Below, piece by piece: positions 44,874-52,620 of a stretch of DNA of 52,620 nt. The position numbers and the translations under genes are program-made. The notes beneath the pieces are model-generated. The model was not told the origin of the DNA and ran no database searches. It saw only the letters and a list, made by a program, of their open reading frames with translations. This DNA is from Deltaproteobacteria bacterium (lineage in GTDB: Bacteria; Desulfobacterota; Desulfuromonadia; Geobacterales; Pseudopelobacteraceae), in assembly GCA_021779135.1 (NCBI GenBank), contig JAJYBH010000008.1, forward strand, positions 1 through 52,620, read 5' to 3'. Positions within the stretch are counted from its first letter, which is position 1; each line of letters starts with the position of its first letter.

Positions 44874-45463
44874 AGGATCTGGTTGTTGCTACCCGCAATC
44901 GTGGTAAGCTCCAGGAGATACGGGAGGTTCTGGACGGTGTCGTTGACATGGTGTATTGTGCTGCCGATTTTCCGGATTTTCCTGAAACAATCGAGGATGG
45001 GCTGACCTTCCGGGATAATGCTCTCAAAAAGGCTCGGGAGGCGATGCTGTTCACCGGTTTGCCTGCGTTGGCCGATGATTCCGGGCTGGTGGTGGACGCT
45101 CTGGATGGCCGTCCCGGTGTTTATTCCGCCCGCTTTGCGGGACACGGTGCCAATGATGGCGACAACAACCGCCGGCTACTCGAAGAGCTAGGCAACGTTC
45201 CCGCAACTCAGCGCATGGCCGCTTTTGTCTGTGTACTTGCCTTTGTGACTCCGGACGGAGTCGAGCAGGTTTTCAGCGGCAGGGTAGGGGGGACTATTCT
45301 GAAATCGGAGCGTGGCAAGGGAGGTTTTGGCTATGATCCGTTATTTCTTGTGGATGGTTTTGATCGCACCATGGCGGAGCTATCACTGGAGGAAAAAAAC
45401 GCAATCAGCCACCGTGGCCAGGCGTTGCATGTTTTCCGGGAATTTATTAAACAAAGGCAATAG
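44870..45463 (+). CDS. rdgB: XTP/dITP diphosphatase (Ham1/RdgB)
   Basis: 197 residues. It hydrolyses non-canonical purine triphosphates (XTP, dITP) to monophosphates and so keeps them out of DNA and RNA. Signatures: [13 protein letters not shown] at the N terminus, [37 protein letters not shown] and ISHRGQAL. Overlaps rph by four bases and is followed immediately by rlmD. The rph-rdgB pair is common across bacteria. Confidence 0.96.
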   Translation: MKDLVVATRNRGKLQEIREVLDGVVDMVYCAADFPDFPETIEDGLTFRDNALKKAREAMLFTGLPALADDSGLVVDALDGRPGVYSARFAGHGANDGDNNRRLLEELGNVPATQRMAAFVCVLAFVTPDGVEQVFSGRVGGTILKSERGKGGFGYDPLFLVDGFDRTMAELSLEEKNAISHRGQALHVFREFIKQRQ

Positions 45464-46933
45464 ATGAAAACTGAAAACAAAAATAGGACACAAGAGAAGC
45501 GCAGCAGGATTTCAACAGACAAGGCCGCTCCTGTCGTTGCGACTCAGGAACAGCATAAGCCCAGGCTCTTGCGCAATATGATCGTGGAGCTAACCATTAC
45601 TGCGATTGATGAAGATGGTTATGGAACGGCGCGTGTTGACGGGCTGTCCTATAAAATCGGCGGGGCCTTGCCGGGCGATGTGATTCGCGCAAAAATCGAC
45701 CACGTTTCTTTTGGAGCCGTGACCGGCCATCTGTACAAACTGCTGAAGTTCTCTCCACTTCGCAGTAAGCGTCCGCCATGTTCTGTCGGCGCCGAGTGTC
45801 TCGGTTGCCCGTTGATCGCCATGCGATACACGGACCAGAAGGTTTGGAAACGCGGCATGATTCTGAATGAACTGGCAAAATACCCGGCGTTGGCAGCCGT
45901 CACTGTCCACCCGCTGCTATCACCCGATCGGTTGATCCATTATCGCAATTCCGCCAAACTGGTTGTGGCCGGCAAGCATTCCGAGCCGGTTCTGGGTATA
46001 TATCGTCGTGCCAGTCATGATGTGTTCGACCTTGAAGCATGCCCGATCCATCACCCATTGATCAACCGGGTCATGGAGGTGGTCCGGCGGGGAATTACCA
46101 AGCTGAAGGTGCCGATTTTCAATCCCCGCAGCAAAATGGGGCTCCTTCGCTATCTGGTGGTCAGGGTCTCCGAGTCCGAACAGAAGGCGATGGTGGTGCT
46201 GATAACGGCTGATAAATCCTATAACGAGATACATCACCTCTCCAAATTTGTCCGTGAGGCCCTGCCGGAGGTTGAGGTGATCGCCAGCAATGTCAACAGT
46301 TCCGACGGTAACGTGATTTTCGGGCAGAAAGATACGTTTCTCACCCCCAAGCATTACCTGACGGAACGGCTTGGTGATATGTATGTGCAGATTTCCCCCC
46401 GCTCCTTTTTTCAGGTTAACACCGCCGGAGCCAGGCTGATCTATGAAAAGGTTCGAGAGTGGGCCGCTCTTGATAAGAATTCGACTGTTCTTGATCTCTA
46501 CTGCGGAATTGGTGGGATCGGACTGTTTCTGGCTGATCAGGCCAAAAAAGTCATCGGCATCGAAGTGGTGGAAGAGGCGGTGGCCGATGCCCGCAAGAAT
46601 GCTCGCCTGAACGGTTTTAAAAATTGCCGCTTTGAGGCCGGAGATGCGGCCGATCTTCTGGAGGAACTGGCCGACGATGGTGAACAGGTCGATGTGGTCG
46701 TCCTGAACCCCCCCAGGAAGGGGTGTGATGAGGCGGTACTGCAAAGAGTTGCCGGTTTGTCGCCACTCAAGATCCTCTATGTCTCCTGTTCACCGGAGAG
46801 CCTGATGCGTGATCTTGATATACTGTTAAAACTGGGGTATGCGTGCCAGGAGATCCAGCCGGTTGATATGTTTCCGCAGACCGTCCATGTCGAAAATGTT
46901 GCTCGTTTAGAAAAAAATGATAAATCTGCTTGA
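45464..46933 (+). CDS. rlmD: 23S rRNA (uracil-C5)-methyltransferase, RlmD/RumA family
   Basis: 489 residues. After a basic 35-residue extension comes a TRAM domain (~42-98, MIVELTITAIDEDGYGTARVDG). The iron-sulphur cysteines CSVGAECLGC (C-x5-C-x2-C) and a fourth in LEACPIHH follow. The Rossmann methyltransferase domain has LDLYCGIGGIGLFLAD, VVLNPPRKGCDEAVL and the catalytic Cys in LYVSCSPESLMRDL. It matches the uracil-5 methyltransferase family (TrmA/RlmC/RlmD); RlmD (m5U1939) is most likely because of the cluster and TRAM domain. The ATG directly follows the rdgB stop. Its end overlaps the tRNA-Val promoter. Confidence 0.88.
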   Translation: MKTENKNRTQEKRSRISTDKAAPVVATQEQHKPRLLRNMIVELTITAIDEDGYGTARVDGLSYKIGGALPGDVIRAKIDHVSFGAVTGHLYKLLKFSPLRSKRPPCSVGAECLGCPLIAMRYTDQKVWKRGMILNELAKYPALAAVTVHPLLSPDRLIHYRNSAKLVVAGKHSEPVLGIYRRASHDVFDLEACPIHHPLINRVMEVVRRGITKLKVPIFNPRSKMGLLRYLVVRVSESEQKAMVVLITADKSYNEIHHLSKFVREALPEVEVIASNVNSSDGNVIFGQKDTFLTPKHYLTERLGDMYVQISPRSFFQVNTAGARLIYEKVREWAALDKNSTVLDLYCGIGGIGLFLADQAKKVIGIEVVEEAVADARKNARLNGFKNCRFEAGDAADLLEELADDGEQVDVVVLNPPRKGCDEAVLQRVAGLSPLKILYVSCSPESLMRDLDILLKLGYACQEIQPVDMFPQTVHVENVARLEKNDKSA

Positions 46934-46958
46934 CTTAATAGGGTGTTGTTGGTATTAA
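46930..46958 (+). promoter_or_regulatory. Sigma70 promoter of tRNA-Val
   Basis: TTGACT (46930-46935), 17-bp spacer, TATTAA (46953-46958). The -35 box overlaps the last codon and stop of rlmD. Confidence 0.7.
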
Positions 46959-46976
46959 AAATGTTCTCTTTGATGA

Positions 46977-47051
46977 AGGCGCGTAGCTCAGGGGGAGAGC
47001 GCTACCCTGACACGGTAGAGGTCGACGGTTCGAGACCGTCCGCGCCTACCA
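46977..47051 (+). tRNA. tRNA-Val (GAC)
   Basis: Acceptor AGGCGCG/CGCGCCT, D arm GCTC...GAGC, anticodon stem CTACC/GGTAG with loop CTGACAC (anticodon GAC), T arm GACGG-TTCGAGA-CCGTC, discriminator A and encoded CCA. Confidence 0.95.
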
Positions 47052-47070
47052 TTAAAAGATGAAGTCACGG

Positions 47071-47097
47071 GGCATCGATGGGTTCGATGCCTTTTCT
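47071..47097 (+). terminator. Terminator between tRNA-Val and thrS
   Basis: 8-bp stem GGCATCGA/TCGATGCC, loop TGGGT, TTTT then CTGTTT. The tail is moderate, so part of the transcript from the tRNA promoter may run on into thrS, 30 bases downstream. Confidence 0.65.
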
Positions 47098-47121
47098 GTT
47101 TGATCTTTTCGAGGATTTCAT

Positions 47122-49032
47122 ATGGCCGAAATACATGTAATGCTACCTGACGGCTCGTCAAGGGTTTTAGCCAAGGGCGCAACTGTTGCCGATCTGGCCG
47201 CCTCCATTGGCGCCGGGCTTGCCAAGGCCGCTATCGCCGGCAGGGTGGACGGTGAACTGGTCGATGTTGCCGCGGGGTTACATGATGGTGCCCGCGTAGA
47301 GATTATCACTGAGAAGAGTCCGGAGGCGCTGGAGATCATCCGACACTCCGCGTCACACCTGATGGCTCAGGCGGTAAAGGAGCTTTTTCCGGCTGCCAAG
47401 GTAACCATCGGGCCGGCCATCGAGAGCGGATTCTATTATGACTTTGATGTGGAGCAGCCCTTCACTCCCGAAGACCTGGAACGCATCGAAGCCAGGATGG
47501 CAGAACTTGCCAAATCCGATATTGCGATTGTGCGTTCCGTCCTTTCCAGCGACGAAGCCATCAAGAAATTCACGGAGATGGGTGAACCCTACAAGAAAGA
47601 ATTGATCGAAGGTATCGGTGCCGAGACGGTATCCGTTTACACTCAGGGCGATTTTGCCGATCTCTGCCGCGGACCGCATGTCCCATCAACGAGTCGCATC
47701 AAGGCCTTCAAATTGCTTTCCATCGCCGGTGCATACTGGCGGGGCGACGAAAAAAACCGCATGCTCCAGCGGATTTACGGTACGGCTTTTGTCGACAAAA
47801 AAGAGCTTGAGGCGTACCTCCATCGTCTGGAAGAGGCCAAACGCCGCGATCATCGCAAGTTGGGCAAGGAACTGGATCTGTTCTCCTTCTCGGATGAAGT
47901 AGGAGCAGGATTTGCCATCTGGCACCCCAAGGGGGCCATGCTGCGCACAATCCTGGAGGATTTCGAGCGTCGCGAACATCTCAAGCGAAGCTATGACATC
48001 GTTGTGGGCCCGCAGATTCTCAAGACCGAATTGTGGCAGCGTTCCGGCCACTATGAGAACTATCGTGAGAATATGTATTTCACTGAAGTGGACGAGCAAA
48101 GTTTCGGTGTAAAGCCGATGAACTGTCTTGCCCATATGATGATTTACAAGTCCCAGTTGCGCAGCTACCGTGACCTGCCCCTGCGCTATTTCGAACTGGG
48201 AACGGTGCACCGTCATGAGCGCGCCGGTGTGCTGCATGGCTTGCTGCGTGTGCGCTGTTTTACCCAGGATGATGCCCATATTCTGTGCACCCCGGACCAG
48301 CTTGACGCCGAGATCAAGGGTGTGTTGAAGTTTGTCAGCGATGTGATGGGTATTTTTGGGTTCGAGTATGAGATGGAGCTTTCCACTCGCCCGGAGAAGT
48401 CCATCGGCGACGACGCTTCCTGGGAACTGGCTACCAATGCCTTGCAGTCAGCCCTCAAGGATACCGGTCGCCCTTATGAGATAAACGAGGGCGATGGCGC
48501 GTTCTACGGCCCGAAGATCGACATAAAATTGCGCGATTGTCTTGACAGGCGTTGGCAGTGTGCTACTATCCAGTGCGATTTTACCCTGCCGGAGCGATTT
48601 GATCTGCATTACATCGCTTCAGACGGTGAGAAAAAACGCCCTGTCATGGTTCACCGGGTCATACTCGGTTCAATAGAGCGATTTATCGGTGTATTGATCG
48701 AGCACTATGCCGGCAGTTTCCCGCTCTGGCTTTCACCGGTTCAGGCTGTCGTACTTACGGTCACTGATAATCAGATACCGTATGGTCGGGAAGTACTTGC
48801 CCACTTGAGGGCCGCGGGTGTGAGAGTCCATGGTGATTTCCGCAACGAAAAGTTGAGCTTCAAGATTCGCGAGGCACAGTTGCAGAAAGTCCCCTACATG
48901 CTGGTCATCGGGGATAAAGAAGTTGAGCAGGGAACGGTTACGCCTCGTTACCGAGATGGTAAAAACCTGGAGCCTATGAAGATTGAGGAATTTGCCTCAT
49001 TTGTAGAACACGAATCAAAGCAATTCAAATAG
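47122..49032 (+). CDS. thrS: Threonyl-tRNA synthetase
   Basis: 636 residues, a class II synthetase charging tRNA-Thr. Domain order: TGS (1-62, [22 protein letters not shown]), the editing domain with [11 protein letters not shown] and [18 protein letters not shown], and the catalytic core with motif 2 [34 protein letters not shown] and motif 3 [19 protein letters not shown]. The anticodon-binding domain (~535-636) follows. The zinc Cys lies in KPMNCLAHM, where most relatives have MNCPxH. AGGA lies before the ATG. It heads the thrS-infC-rpmI-rplT-pheST cluster. Confidence 0.98.
   Translation: MAEIHVMLPDGSSRVLAKGATVADLAASIGAGLAKAAIAGRVDGELVDVAAGLHDGARVEIITEKSPEALEIIRHSASHLMAQAVKELFPAAKVTIGPAIESGFYYDFDVEQPFTPEDLERIEARMAELAKSDIAIVRSVLSSDEAIKKFTEMGEPYKKELIEGIGAETVSVYTQGDFADLCRGPHVPSTSRIKAFKLLSIAGAYWRGDEKNRMLQRIYGTAFVDKKELEAYLHRLEEAKRRDHRKLGKELDLFSFSDEVGAGFAIWHPKGAMLRTILEDFERREHLKRSYDIVVGPQILKTELWQRSGHYENYRENMYFTEVDEQSFGVKPMNCLAHMMIYKSQLRSYRDLPLRYFELGTVHRHERAGVLHGLLRVRCFTQDDAHILCTPDQLDAEIKGVLKFVSDVMGIFGFEYEMELSTRPEKSIGDDASWELATNALQSALKDTGRPYEINEGDGAFYGPKIDIKLRDCLDRRWQCATIQCDFTLPERFDLHYIASDGEKKRPVMVHRVILGSIERFIGVLIEHYAGSFPLWLSPVQAVVLTVTDNQIPYGREVLAHLRAAGVRVHGDFRNEKLSFKIREAQLQKVPYMLVIGDKEVEQGTVTPRYRDGKNLEPMKIEEFASFVEHESKQFK
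48542..48569 (+). promoter_or_regulatory. Candidate internal promoter in thrS serving infC
   Basis: Consensus TTGACA (48542-48547), 16-bp spacer, TACTAT (48564-48569), preceded by TGC (extended -10). It lies within thrS about 515 bp before infC. Promoters inside thrS are known for infC in E. coli. Confidence 0.45.
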
Positions 49033-49048
49033 CAGATGTGATGATGGA

Positions 49049-49071
49049 GACAGGATTGACCTGTCCAATCC
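49049..49071 (+). promoter_or_regulatory. Mutually exclusive hairpins before the infC ribosome-binding site
   Basis: GACAGG/CCTGTC (49049-49054/49060-49065) and GGATTG/CAATCC (49053-49058/49066-49071) share bases, so only one can form at a time. The second ends just before the AGGGGGTG ribosome-binding site (49072-49079). Confidence 0.4.
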
Positions 49072-49084
49072 AGGGGGTGCAGTC

Positions 49085-49603
49085 ATAGCAAAGCCGACCG
49101 TGAATATAAATAATACTATCCGTGCCACAGAGATTCGAGTTATCGGAGCTGATGGAGAAGCGCTGGGGGTTATTTCAACCGCCGAGGCCCTTGCGCTCGC
49201 CGAACAGCAACAGCTTGATCTGGTAGAGGTGTCCCCCAGTGCGGTGCCGCCGGTCTGTCGGATCATGGATTATGGCAAGTTCAAATATCAGCAGAGTAAA
49301 AAACTTCAGGAAGCACGAAAGAAACAGGTACATGTCGAGGTCAAGGAGATAAAGCTTCGCCCCAAGACCGATGACCACGATCTGGATTTCAAGGTCAAGC
49401 ATGTGCGACGCTTCCTGGAAGAAGGCAACAAGGCCAAGATCACCCTCGTTTTCCGAGGTCGTGAAATCACCCATATGGATATTGGCCGGGCCGTAATCGA
49501 GAAATTTGCGGCTGCACTGGCAGATATTGCGGTGATTGAATCGCATCCCCGCGTGGATGGACGCCAGATGTTCATGATCGTGGCCCCCAAGGTTAAAAAA
49601 TAG
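49085..49603 (+). CDS. infC: Translation initiation factor IF-3, apparently starting at ATA
   Basis: About 172 residues. IF-3 keeps 30S subunits free and checks start codons. The N domain (NNTIRATEIRVIGADGEALGV, SAVPPVCRIMDYGKFKYQQS), basic linker and C domain (KIRPKTDDHDLD-type block, HPRVDGRQMFMIVAPK) are complete. The track uses GTG 49100, but that is 20 bases from the ribosome-binding site AGGGGGTG. The codon with proper spacing (five bases) is ATA 49085, in frame, giving the family-like start xAKPTVNINNTIR. Non-standard starts are typical of infC (ATT in E. coli) because IF-3 rejects them and so limits its own synthesis. ATA is therefore the preferred start; GTG is the fallback. Confidence 0.93.
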   Translation: MAKPTVNINNTIRATEIRVIGADGEALGVISTAEALALAEQQQLDLVEVSPSAVPPVCRIMDYGKFKYQQSKKLQEARKKQVHVEVKEIKLRPKTDDHDLDFKVKHVRRFLEEGNKAKITLVFRGREITHMDIGRAVIEKFAAALADIAVIESHPRVDGRQMFMIVAPKVKK

Positions 49604-49650
49604 CGGATTCGTTACAGATCTAATTAATAGTCAAAGAAGGAGAACAAATC

Positions 49651-49848
49651 ATGCCAAAAATCAAGACCAACCGGGGCGCTGCCAAGCGTTTCAGAAAATC
49701 AGCTTCGGGCCGTATCAAGCGCGGCGGCGCTTTTACCAGCCATATCCTGACGCACAAGAGCCGCAAGCAAAAACGCAACTTGCGGCAGGGCGGAATGGTT
49801 GCCGATGTTGACCAGAAAAACATTTCCAAGCTCATCCCGTACAAGTAA
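49651..49848 (+). CDS. rpmI: 50S ribosomal protein L35
   Basis: 65 residues, very basic, usual length. Signatures: [25 protein letters not shown] and [26 protein letters not shown] precedes the ATG. Lies 47 bp after infC and 76 bp before rplT. Confidence 0.97.
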   Translation: MPKIKTNRGAAKRFRKSASGRIKRGGAFTSHILTHKSRKQKRNLRQGGMVADVDQKNISKLIPYK

Positions 49849-49924
49849 CGGGGCAATGCCAAGAACCGTGAGGAAACTGTCTCCCCTTACGGATCGGGCG
49901 AAATTAAACACGAAGGAGTAGAAC

Positions 49925-50278
49925 ATGCCACGCGTTAAAAGAGGTTTTAAAGCGAGACGCAGACGTAACAAGGTTTTGAAGCTTGCCAAGGGTTACCGGG
50001 GTGCACGGAGCAAATTGTTCCGCAGTGCAACCGAGGCGGTTGACAGGGCACTCAATTACGCCTTCCGTGATCGTCGCGTAAAGAAACGTGATTTCCGCAG
50101 CCTGTGGATCACCCGCATCAATGCTGCATCACGCCTGAACGGGTTGTCCTACAGCAAGTTTATTTTCGGTCTTAAAAAGGCCAATGTCGAAATTGACCGC
50201 AAAGTCCTGGCTGACATTGCCGTCTCTGACCCGAAAGGGTTTACGGAGATTGCCAGTCTGGCAAAAGCCGGCATCTAA
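49925..50278 (+). CDS. rplT: 50S ribosomal protein L20
   Basis: 117 residues, usual length. Signatures: [53 protein letters not shown]. An early-binding 23S rRNA protein; in E. coli it represses rpmI-rplT translation. GAAGGAG precedes the ATG. Followed by a terminator. Confidence 0.97.
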   Translation: MPRVKRGFKARRRRNKVLKLAKGYRGARSKLFRSATEAVDRALNYAFRDRRVKKRDFRSLWITRINAASRLNGLSYSKFIFGLKKANVEIDRKVLADIAVSDPKGFTEIASLAKAGI

Positions 50279-50305
50279 CAGCGTAGGCTGTATTTCAAAC
50301 ATGAG

Positions 50306-50338
50306 GGAATGGGATGAAACACTCCCATTCCTTTTTTT
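50306..50338 (+). terminator. Terminator between rplT and pheS
   Basis: 9-bp stem GGAATGGGA/TCCCATTCC, 8-base loop, seven T. It ends 15 bases before the pheS start, so it could also work as an attenuator for pheST. Confidence 0.88.
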
Positions 50339-50353
50339 GTAAAGGTACCCAGC

Positions 50354-51370
50354 ATGCGGGAACAGCTTGAACAAATGAGAGATGAGGCCTTGCGCAGCAT
50401 CGTGCAGGCCGTGGATGAAAAAGCCCTTCAGGATATCCGGGTCAGATTCCTGGGCCGGAAAGGTGAACTTACCGCTCTGATGAAGGGTCTGGGTGCTCTT
50501 TCAGCGGAGGAGCGTCCGGTGGTGGGGCAGTTGGTCAATACGATCAAGGATGAGATTGAATCTCATCTCGAAAGCGCCATCAAGACAGCCCGGGAGCAGC
50601 TGATCAATCAGCGCCTCCAGTCGGAGCGTATCGATGTTACGCTTCCGGGAAGGCGTTCTTCCTGCGGCACAAAGCACCCCATTACCCTGGTAATCGAAGA
50701 GGTCAGCGATATCTTTGCCGGGCTCGGGTTTTCGGTGGCCGAGGGGCCGGAGATCGAGCATGACTGGTATAATTTCGAGGCGCTCAATTTCCCACCCGAG
50801 CACCCTGCCCGCGATATGCAGGACACCTTTTTTGTGGAAAACAACCTGCTGCTGCGCACGCATACATCGCCAGTCCAGATTCGTACCATGCTCAAGCAGA
50901 AACCGCCGGTGCGCATCATCGCTCCCGGCACGGTCTACCGCTGCGATTCCGACGCGACCCATTCGCCCATGTTTCACCAGATCGAAGGCCTGATGGTGGA
51001 TAAGGGGGTCACATTCGGGGATCTGAAAGGCATGCTGACGACGTTTACGAACCAACTGTTCGGTCAGAAGACCGGAGTGCGCCTGCGTCCCAGTTTCTTC
51101 CCTTTTACCGAGCCATCCGCCGAGGTTGATATCGCCTGCGTGATCTGTGGCGGCAAGGGTTGCCGGGTCTGCAAGCAGAGTGGCTGGCTGGAGATCCTGG
51201 GGGCAGGCATGGTCGATCCCGAGGTCTACCGCCATGTCAATTATGACGCCAAGGAGATCTCCGGTTTTGCCTTCGGAATGGGGATCGAACGTATTGCGAT
51301 GTTAAAATACGGCATTAACGATATGCGTCTTTTGTTCGAGAATGACGTGCGTTTTCTGCGGCAGTTCTGA
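50354..51370 (+). CDS. pheS: Phenylalanyl-tRNA synthetase alpha subunit
   Basis: 338 residues. Catalytic subunit of the alpha2-beta2 enzyme. N-terminal coiled coil (~1-85), then the class II core: WYNFEALNFPPEHPARDMQDTFF, LRTHTSPVQIRTM, the motif 2 region GTVYRCDSDATHSPMFHQIEG, FFPFTEPSAEVDI, and motif 3 FAFGMGIERIAMLKYGINDMR. A four-Cys cluster (CVICGGKGCRVC) is inserted near 262, as in many bacterial PheS. Only a weak AAAGGT is seen upstream of the ATG. Confidence 0.97.
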   Translation: MREQLEQMRDEALRSIVQAVDEKALQDIRVRFLGRKGELTALMKGLGALSAEERPVVGQLVNTIKDEIESHLESAIKTAREQLINQRLQSERIDVTLPGRRSSCGTKHPITLVIEEVSDIFAGLGFSVAEGPEIEHDWYNFEALNFPPEHPARDMQDTFFVENNLLLRTHTSPVQIRTMLKQKPPVRIIAPGTVYRCDSDATHSPMFHQIEGLMVDKGVTFGDLKGMLTTFTNQLFGQKTGVRLRPSFFPFTEPSAEVDIACVICGGKGCRVCKQSGWLEILGAGMVDPEVYRHVNYDAKEISGFAFGMGIERIAMLKYGINDMRLLFENDVRFLRQF

Positions 51371-51399
51371 CTTCTTGTTATTAGAAACGGTACCCTTAT

Positions 51400-52620
51400 A
51401 TGAAAGTAACCTATAACTGGCTCAAGGAATTCGTTGATTTTGATCTTTCTCCAGAATCGCTTGCTGATCTGCTCACCATGCTGGGTCTCGAAGTGGAGGG
51501 CATGGAGAAGCAGGGTTGCGGAATGGACGATGTTGTCGTTGCCGTGGTCGAGGAAAAACGGCAGCATCCCAATGCCGATAAGCTATCGCTCTGTCGGGTA
51601 AACAATGGCAGCGAGGTAGTGGACGTCGTTTGCGGCGCCCAGAACTTCAAACAGGGCGATACCGTCGCCCTGGCTAAGATTGGCGCGACTCTTCCCGGTG
51701 ACTTTAAAATCAAGCGCTCCAAAATCCGCGGCGAGGAATCCTGTGGAATGCTATGCTCAGAAAAAGAGCTGGGACTGGCAGAGGAGAGCGCCGGCATAAT
51801 GGTGCTTTCTCATGGTCTCCCGCTGGGAACTCCGCTGTTCGAGGCGTTGGGGCTCAAGGATACCTTGCTGGAGATCGGTCTGACTCCGAATCGCGCTGAC
51901 TGTCTGAGCGTCGCGGGTGTTGCCCGTGAGATTGCTGCCAAGCTCGGAATACGTGTGCGCTATCCCGACACGGCGATTGTCGAGGGTGCAGACGCGGCAG
52001 ATGCGACTATCGGTGTCACCATCGAAGACCCCGACCTCTGTCCACGCTATGCCGCCCGCTACATCACCGGATGCACAGTCGCACCTTCTCCGGAATGGTT
52101 GGTCAAACGGCTCAATGCTGTTGGCATGCGTTCCATCAGCAATGTCGTCGATGTAACCAATCTGGTGATGATGGAGCTTGGTCATCCGTTGCACGCCTTC
52201 GATTGCGACCAGTTGGAAGGGCGCAGGATTGTTGTCCGCAGGGCAGGTGAAGGGGAGCTGTTTACCTCGCTTGATGACCAGCAGCGTACGCTTACCACGG
52301 ATGATCTGGTCATCTGTGATGCATCCCGACCGGTGGCGTTGGCCGGAATCATGGGGGGGCTGAACTCGGAAATCTCCGTCGAGACAACCAACATCCTGCT
52401 GGAGAGCGCCTGGTTCAAGCCGGCCGCCATCCGGCGCACCAGCAAACGCCTCGGACTGCATACCGAGTCTTCTCATCGCTTCGAGCGTGGTGCCGACATC
52501 GGCATGGTGCCGCGCGCACTGGACCGGGCCGCCGCGCTGATCGCACAATTGTCGGGTGGAACGATTGCCCGGGGCGTCGTGGATGTGTATCCCGTAAAAA
52601 TAACTCCTCCCGCAATTACT
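51400..52620 (+). CDS. pheT: Phenylalanyl-tRNA synthetase beta subunit (partial, 5' end)
   Basis: The first 407 codons are present; the gene runs off the window and so is absent from the track as a + ORF. It starts MKVTYNWLKEFVDFDL at ATG 51400, 29 bp after pheS. The tRNA-binding (EMAP/OB) domain at ~40-150 (VVAVVEEKRQHPNADKLSLCRV, GEESCGMLCSEKELGL) is followed by the B3/4 editing domain (SISNVVDVTNLVMMELGHPLHAFD; VALAGIMGGLNSEIS) and the beginning of the B5 region. The editing domain hydrolyses Tyr-tRNA-Phe. Reading frame intact throughout. Confidence 0.96.
   Translation, partial: MKVTYNWLKEFVDFDLSPESLADLLTMLGLEVEGMEKQGCGMDDVVVAVVEEKRQHPNADKLSLCRVNNGSEVVDVVCGAQNFKQGDTVALAKIGATLPGDFKIKRSKIRGEESCGMLCSEKELGLAEESAGIMVLSHGLPLGTPLFEALGLKDTLLEIGLTPNRADCLSVAGVAREIAAKLGIRVRYPDTAIVEGADAADATIGVTIEDPDLCPRYAARYITGCTVAPSPEWLVKRLNAVGMRSISNVVDVTNLVMMELGHPLHAFDCDQLEGRRIVVRRAGEGELFTSLDDQQRTLTTDDLVICDASRPVALAGIMGGLNSEISVETTNILLESAWFKPAAIRRTSKRLGLHTESSHRFERGADIGMVPRALDRAAALIAQLSGGTIARGVVDVYPVKITPPAIT

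Noticed and set aside
45920-46744. 274-codon minus-strand ORF inside rlmD
   Set aside because: Fully antisense to a conserved methyltransferase; no start signals.
47052-47121. Possible T-box or threonine-type attenuator before thrS
   Set aside because: The leader is too short for a T-box, has no T-box sequence and encodes no Thr-rich peptide; only a simple terminator hairpin is seen.
50279-50353. Possible phenylalanine leader peptide/attenuator before pheS
   Set aside because: A terminator is present but no short ORF with a run of Phe codons; best read as the rplT terminator.

Overview
The window reads as ordinary chromosome of a Geobacter/Pelobacter-type deltaproteobacterium (Desulfuromonadales). 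This is an inference from gene content and order, not a database match. The pointers are a citramalate synthase (the isoleucine route known from Geobacter), a TatD nuclease fused to a radical SAM domain, a YlxR-YlxQ fusion, a type IV pilus/type II secretion neighbourhood, and the order tRNA-Val, thrS, infC, rpmI, rplT, pheS, pheT. No phage, insertion sequence or CRISPR array is visible.

Layout. (1) 1-9103 (+) has visibly lower GC than the rest. It holds the end of a PilQ-type secretin, a small lipoprotein, a 2-oxoglutarate dehydrogenase E1 gene without E2/E3 partners, a receiver-like membrane protein, a LysM protein and a GspE/PilB-type ATPase. A folded element of about 140 bp lies just before the E1 gene. 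(2) 9220-19135 (+) is the transcription/translation/RNA-decay cluster rimP, nusA, ylxR-ylxQ, infB, rbfA, nrnA, truB, rpsO, pnp, with many overlaps and a large hairpin in the pnp leader. (3) 19272-27083 holds tRNA-His, the TatD-radical SAM fusion (-), a TPR protein (-), ptsP (+), a HAD phosphatase (-) and an orphan hybrid-free sensor kinase (-). (4) 27309-31051 (+) is gap, pgk, tpiA, secG, tRNA-Leu(GAG). (5) 31115-34683 (+) is a short ResB-like membrane protein with YjbQ, then a GC-rich polar amino acid ABC transporter. (6) 34718-41366 (-) runs from a 1211-residue AsmA/DUF748 protein through a MATE transporter and MtaB to a DUF3024 protein. (7) 41579-46933 (+) holds cimA, a helix-hairpin-helix protein, a 51-residue zinc-ribbon protein missing from the ORF track, rph, rdgB and rlmD. 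(8) 46977 to the end (+) is tRNA-Val(GAC), thrS, infC (apparently starting at ATA), rpmI, rplT, pheS and the first 407 codons of pheT.

Most of the window is housekeeping. Regions 2 and 8 build and regulate the translation apparatus, region 4 is lower glycolysis/gluconeogenesis plus protein export, and rph/rdgB/rlmD process RNA or clean the nucleotide pool. The points most worth a second look are the folded element before sucA, the TatD-radical SAM fusion, the ATA start and switch-like leader of infC, the pnp leader hairpin, the small zinc-ribbon gene, and the poorly understood receiver/LysM/ATPase group. Every gap between genes is under 300 bp. Start codons were moved from the ORF-track start wherever a Shine-Dalgarno sequence, a promoter or family alignment argued for it.
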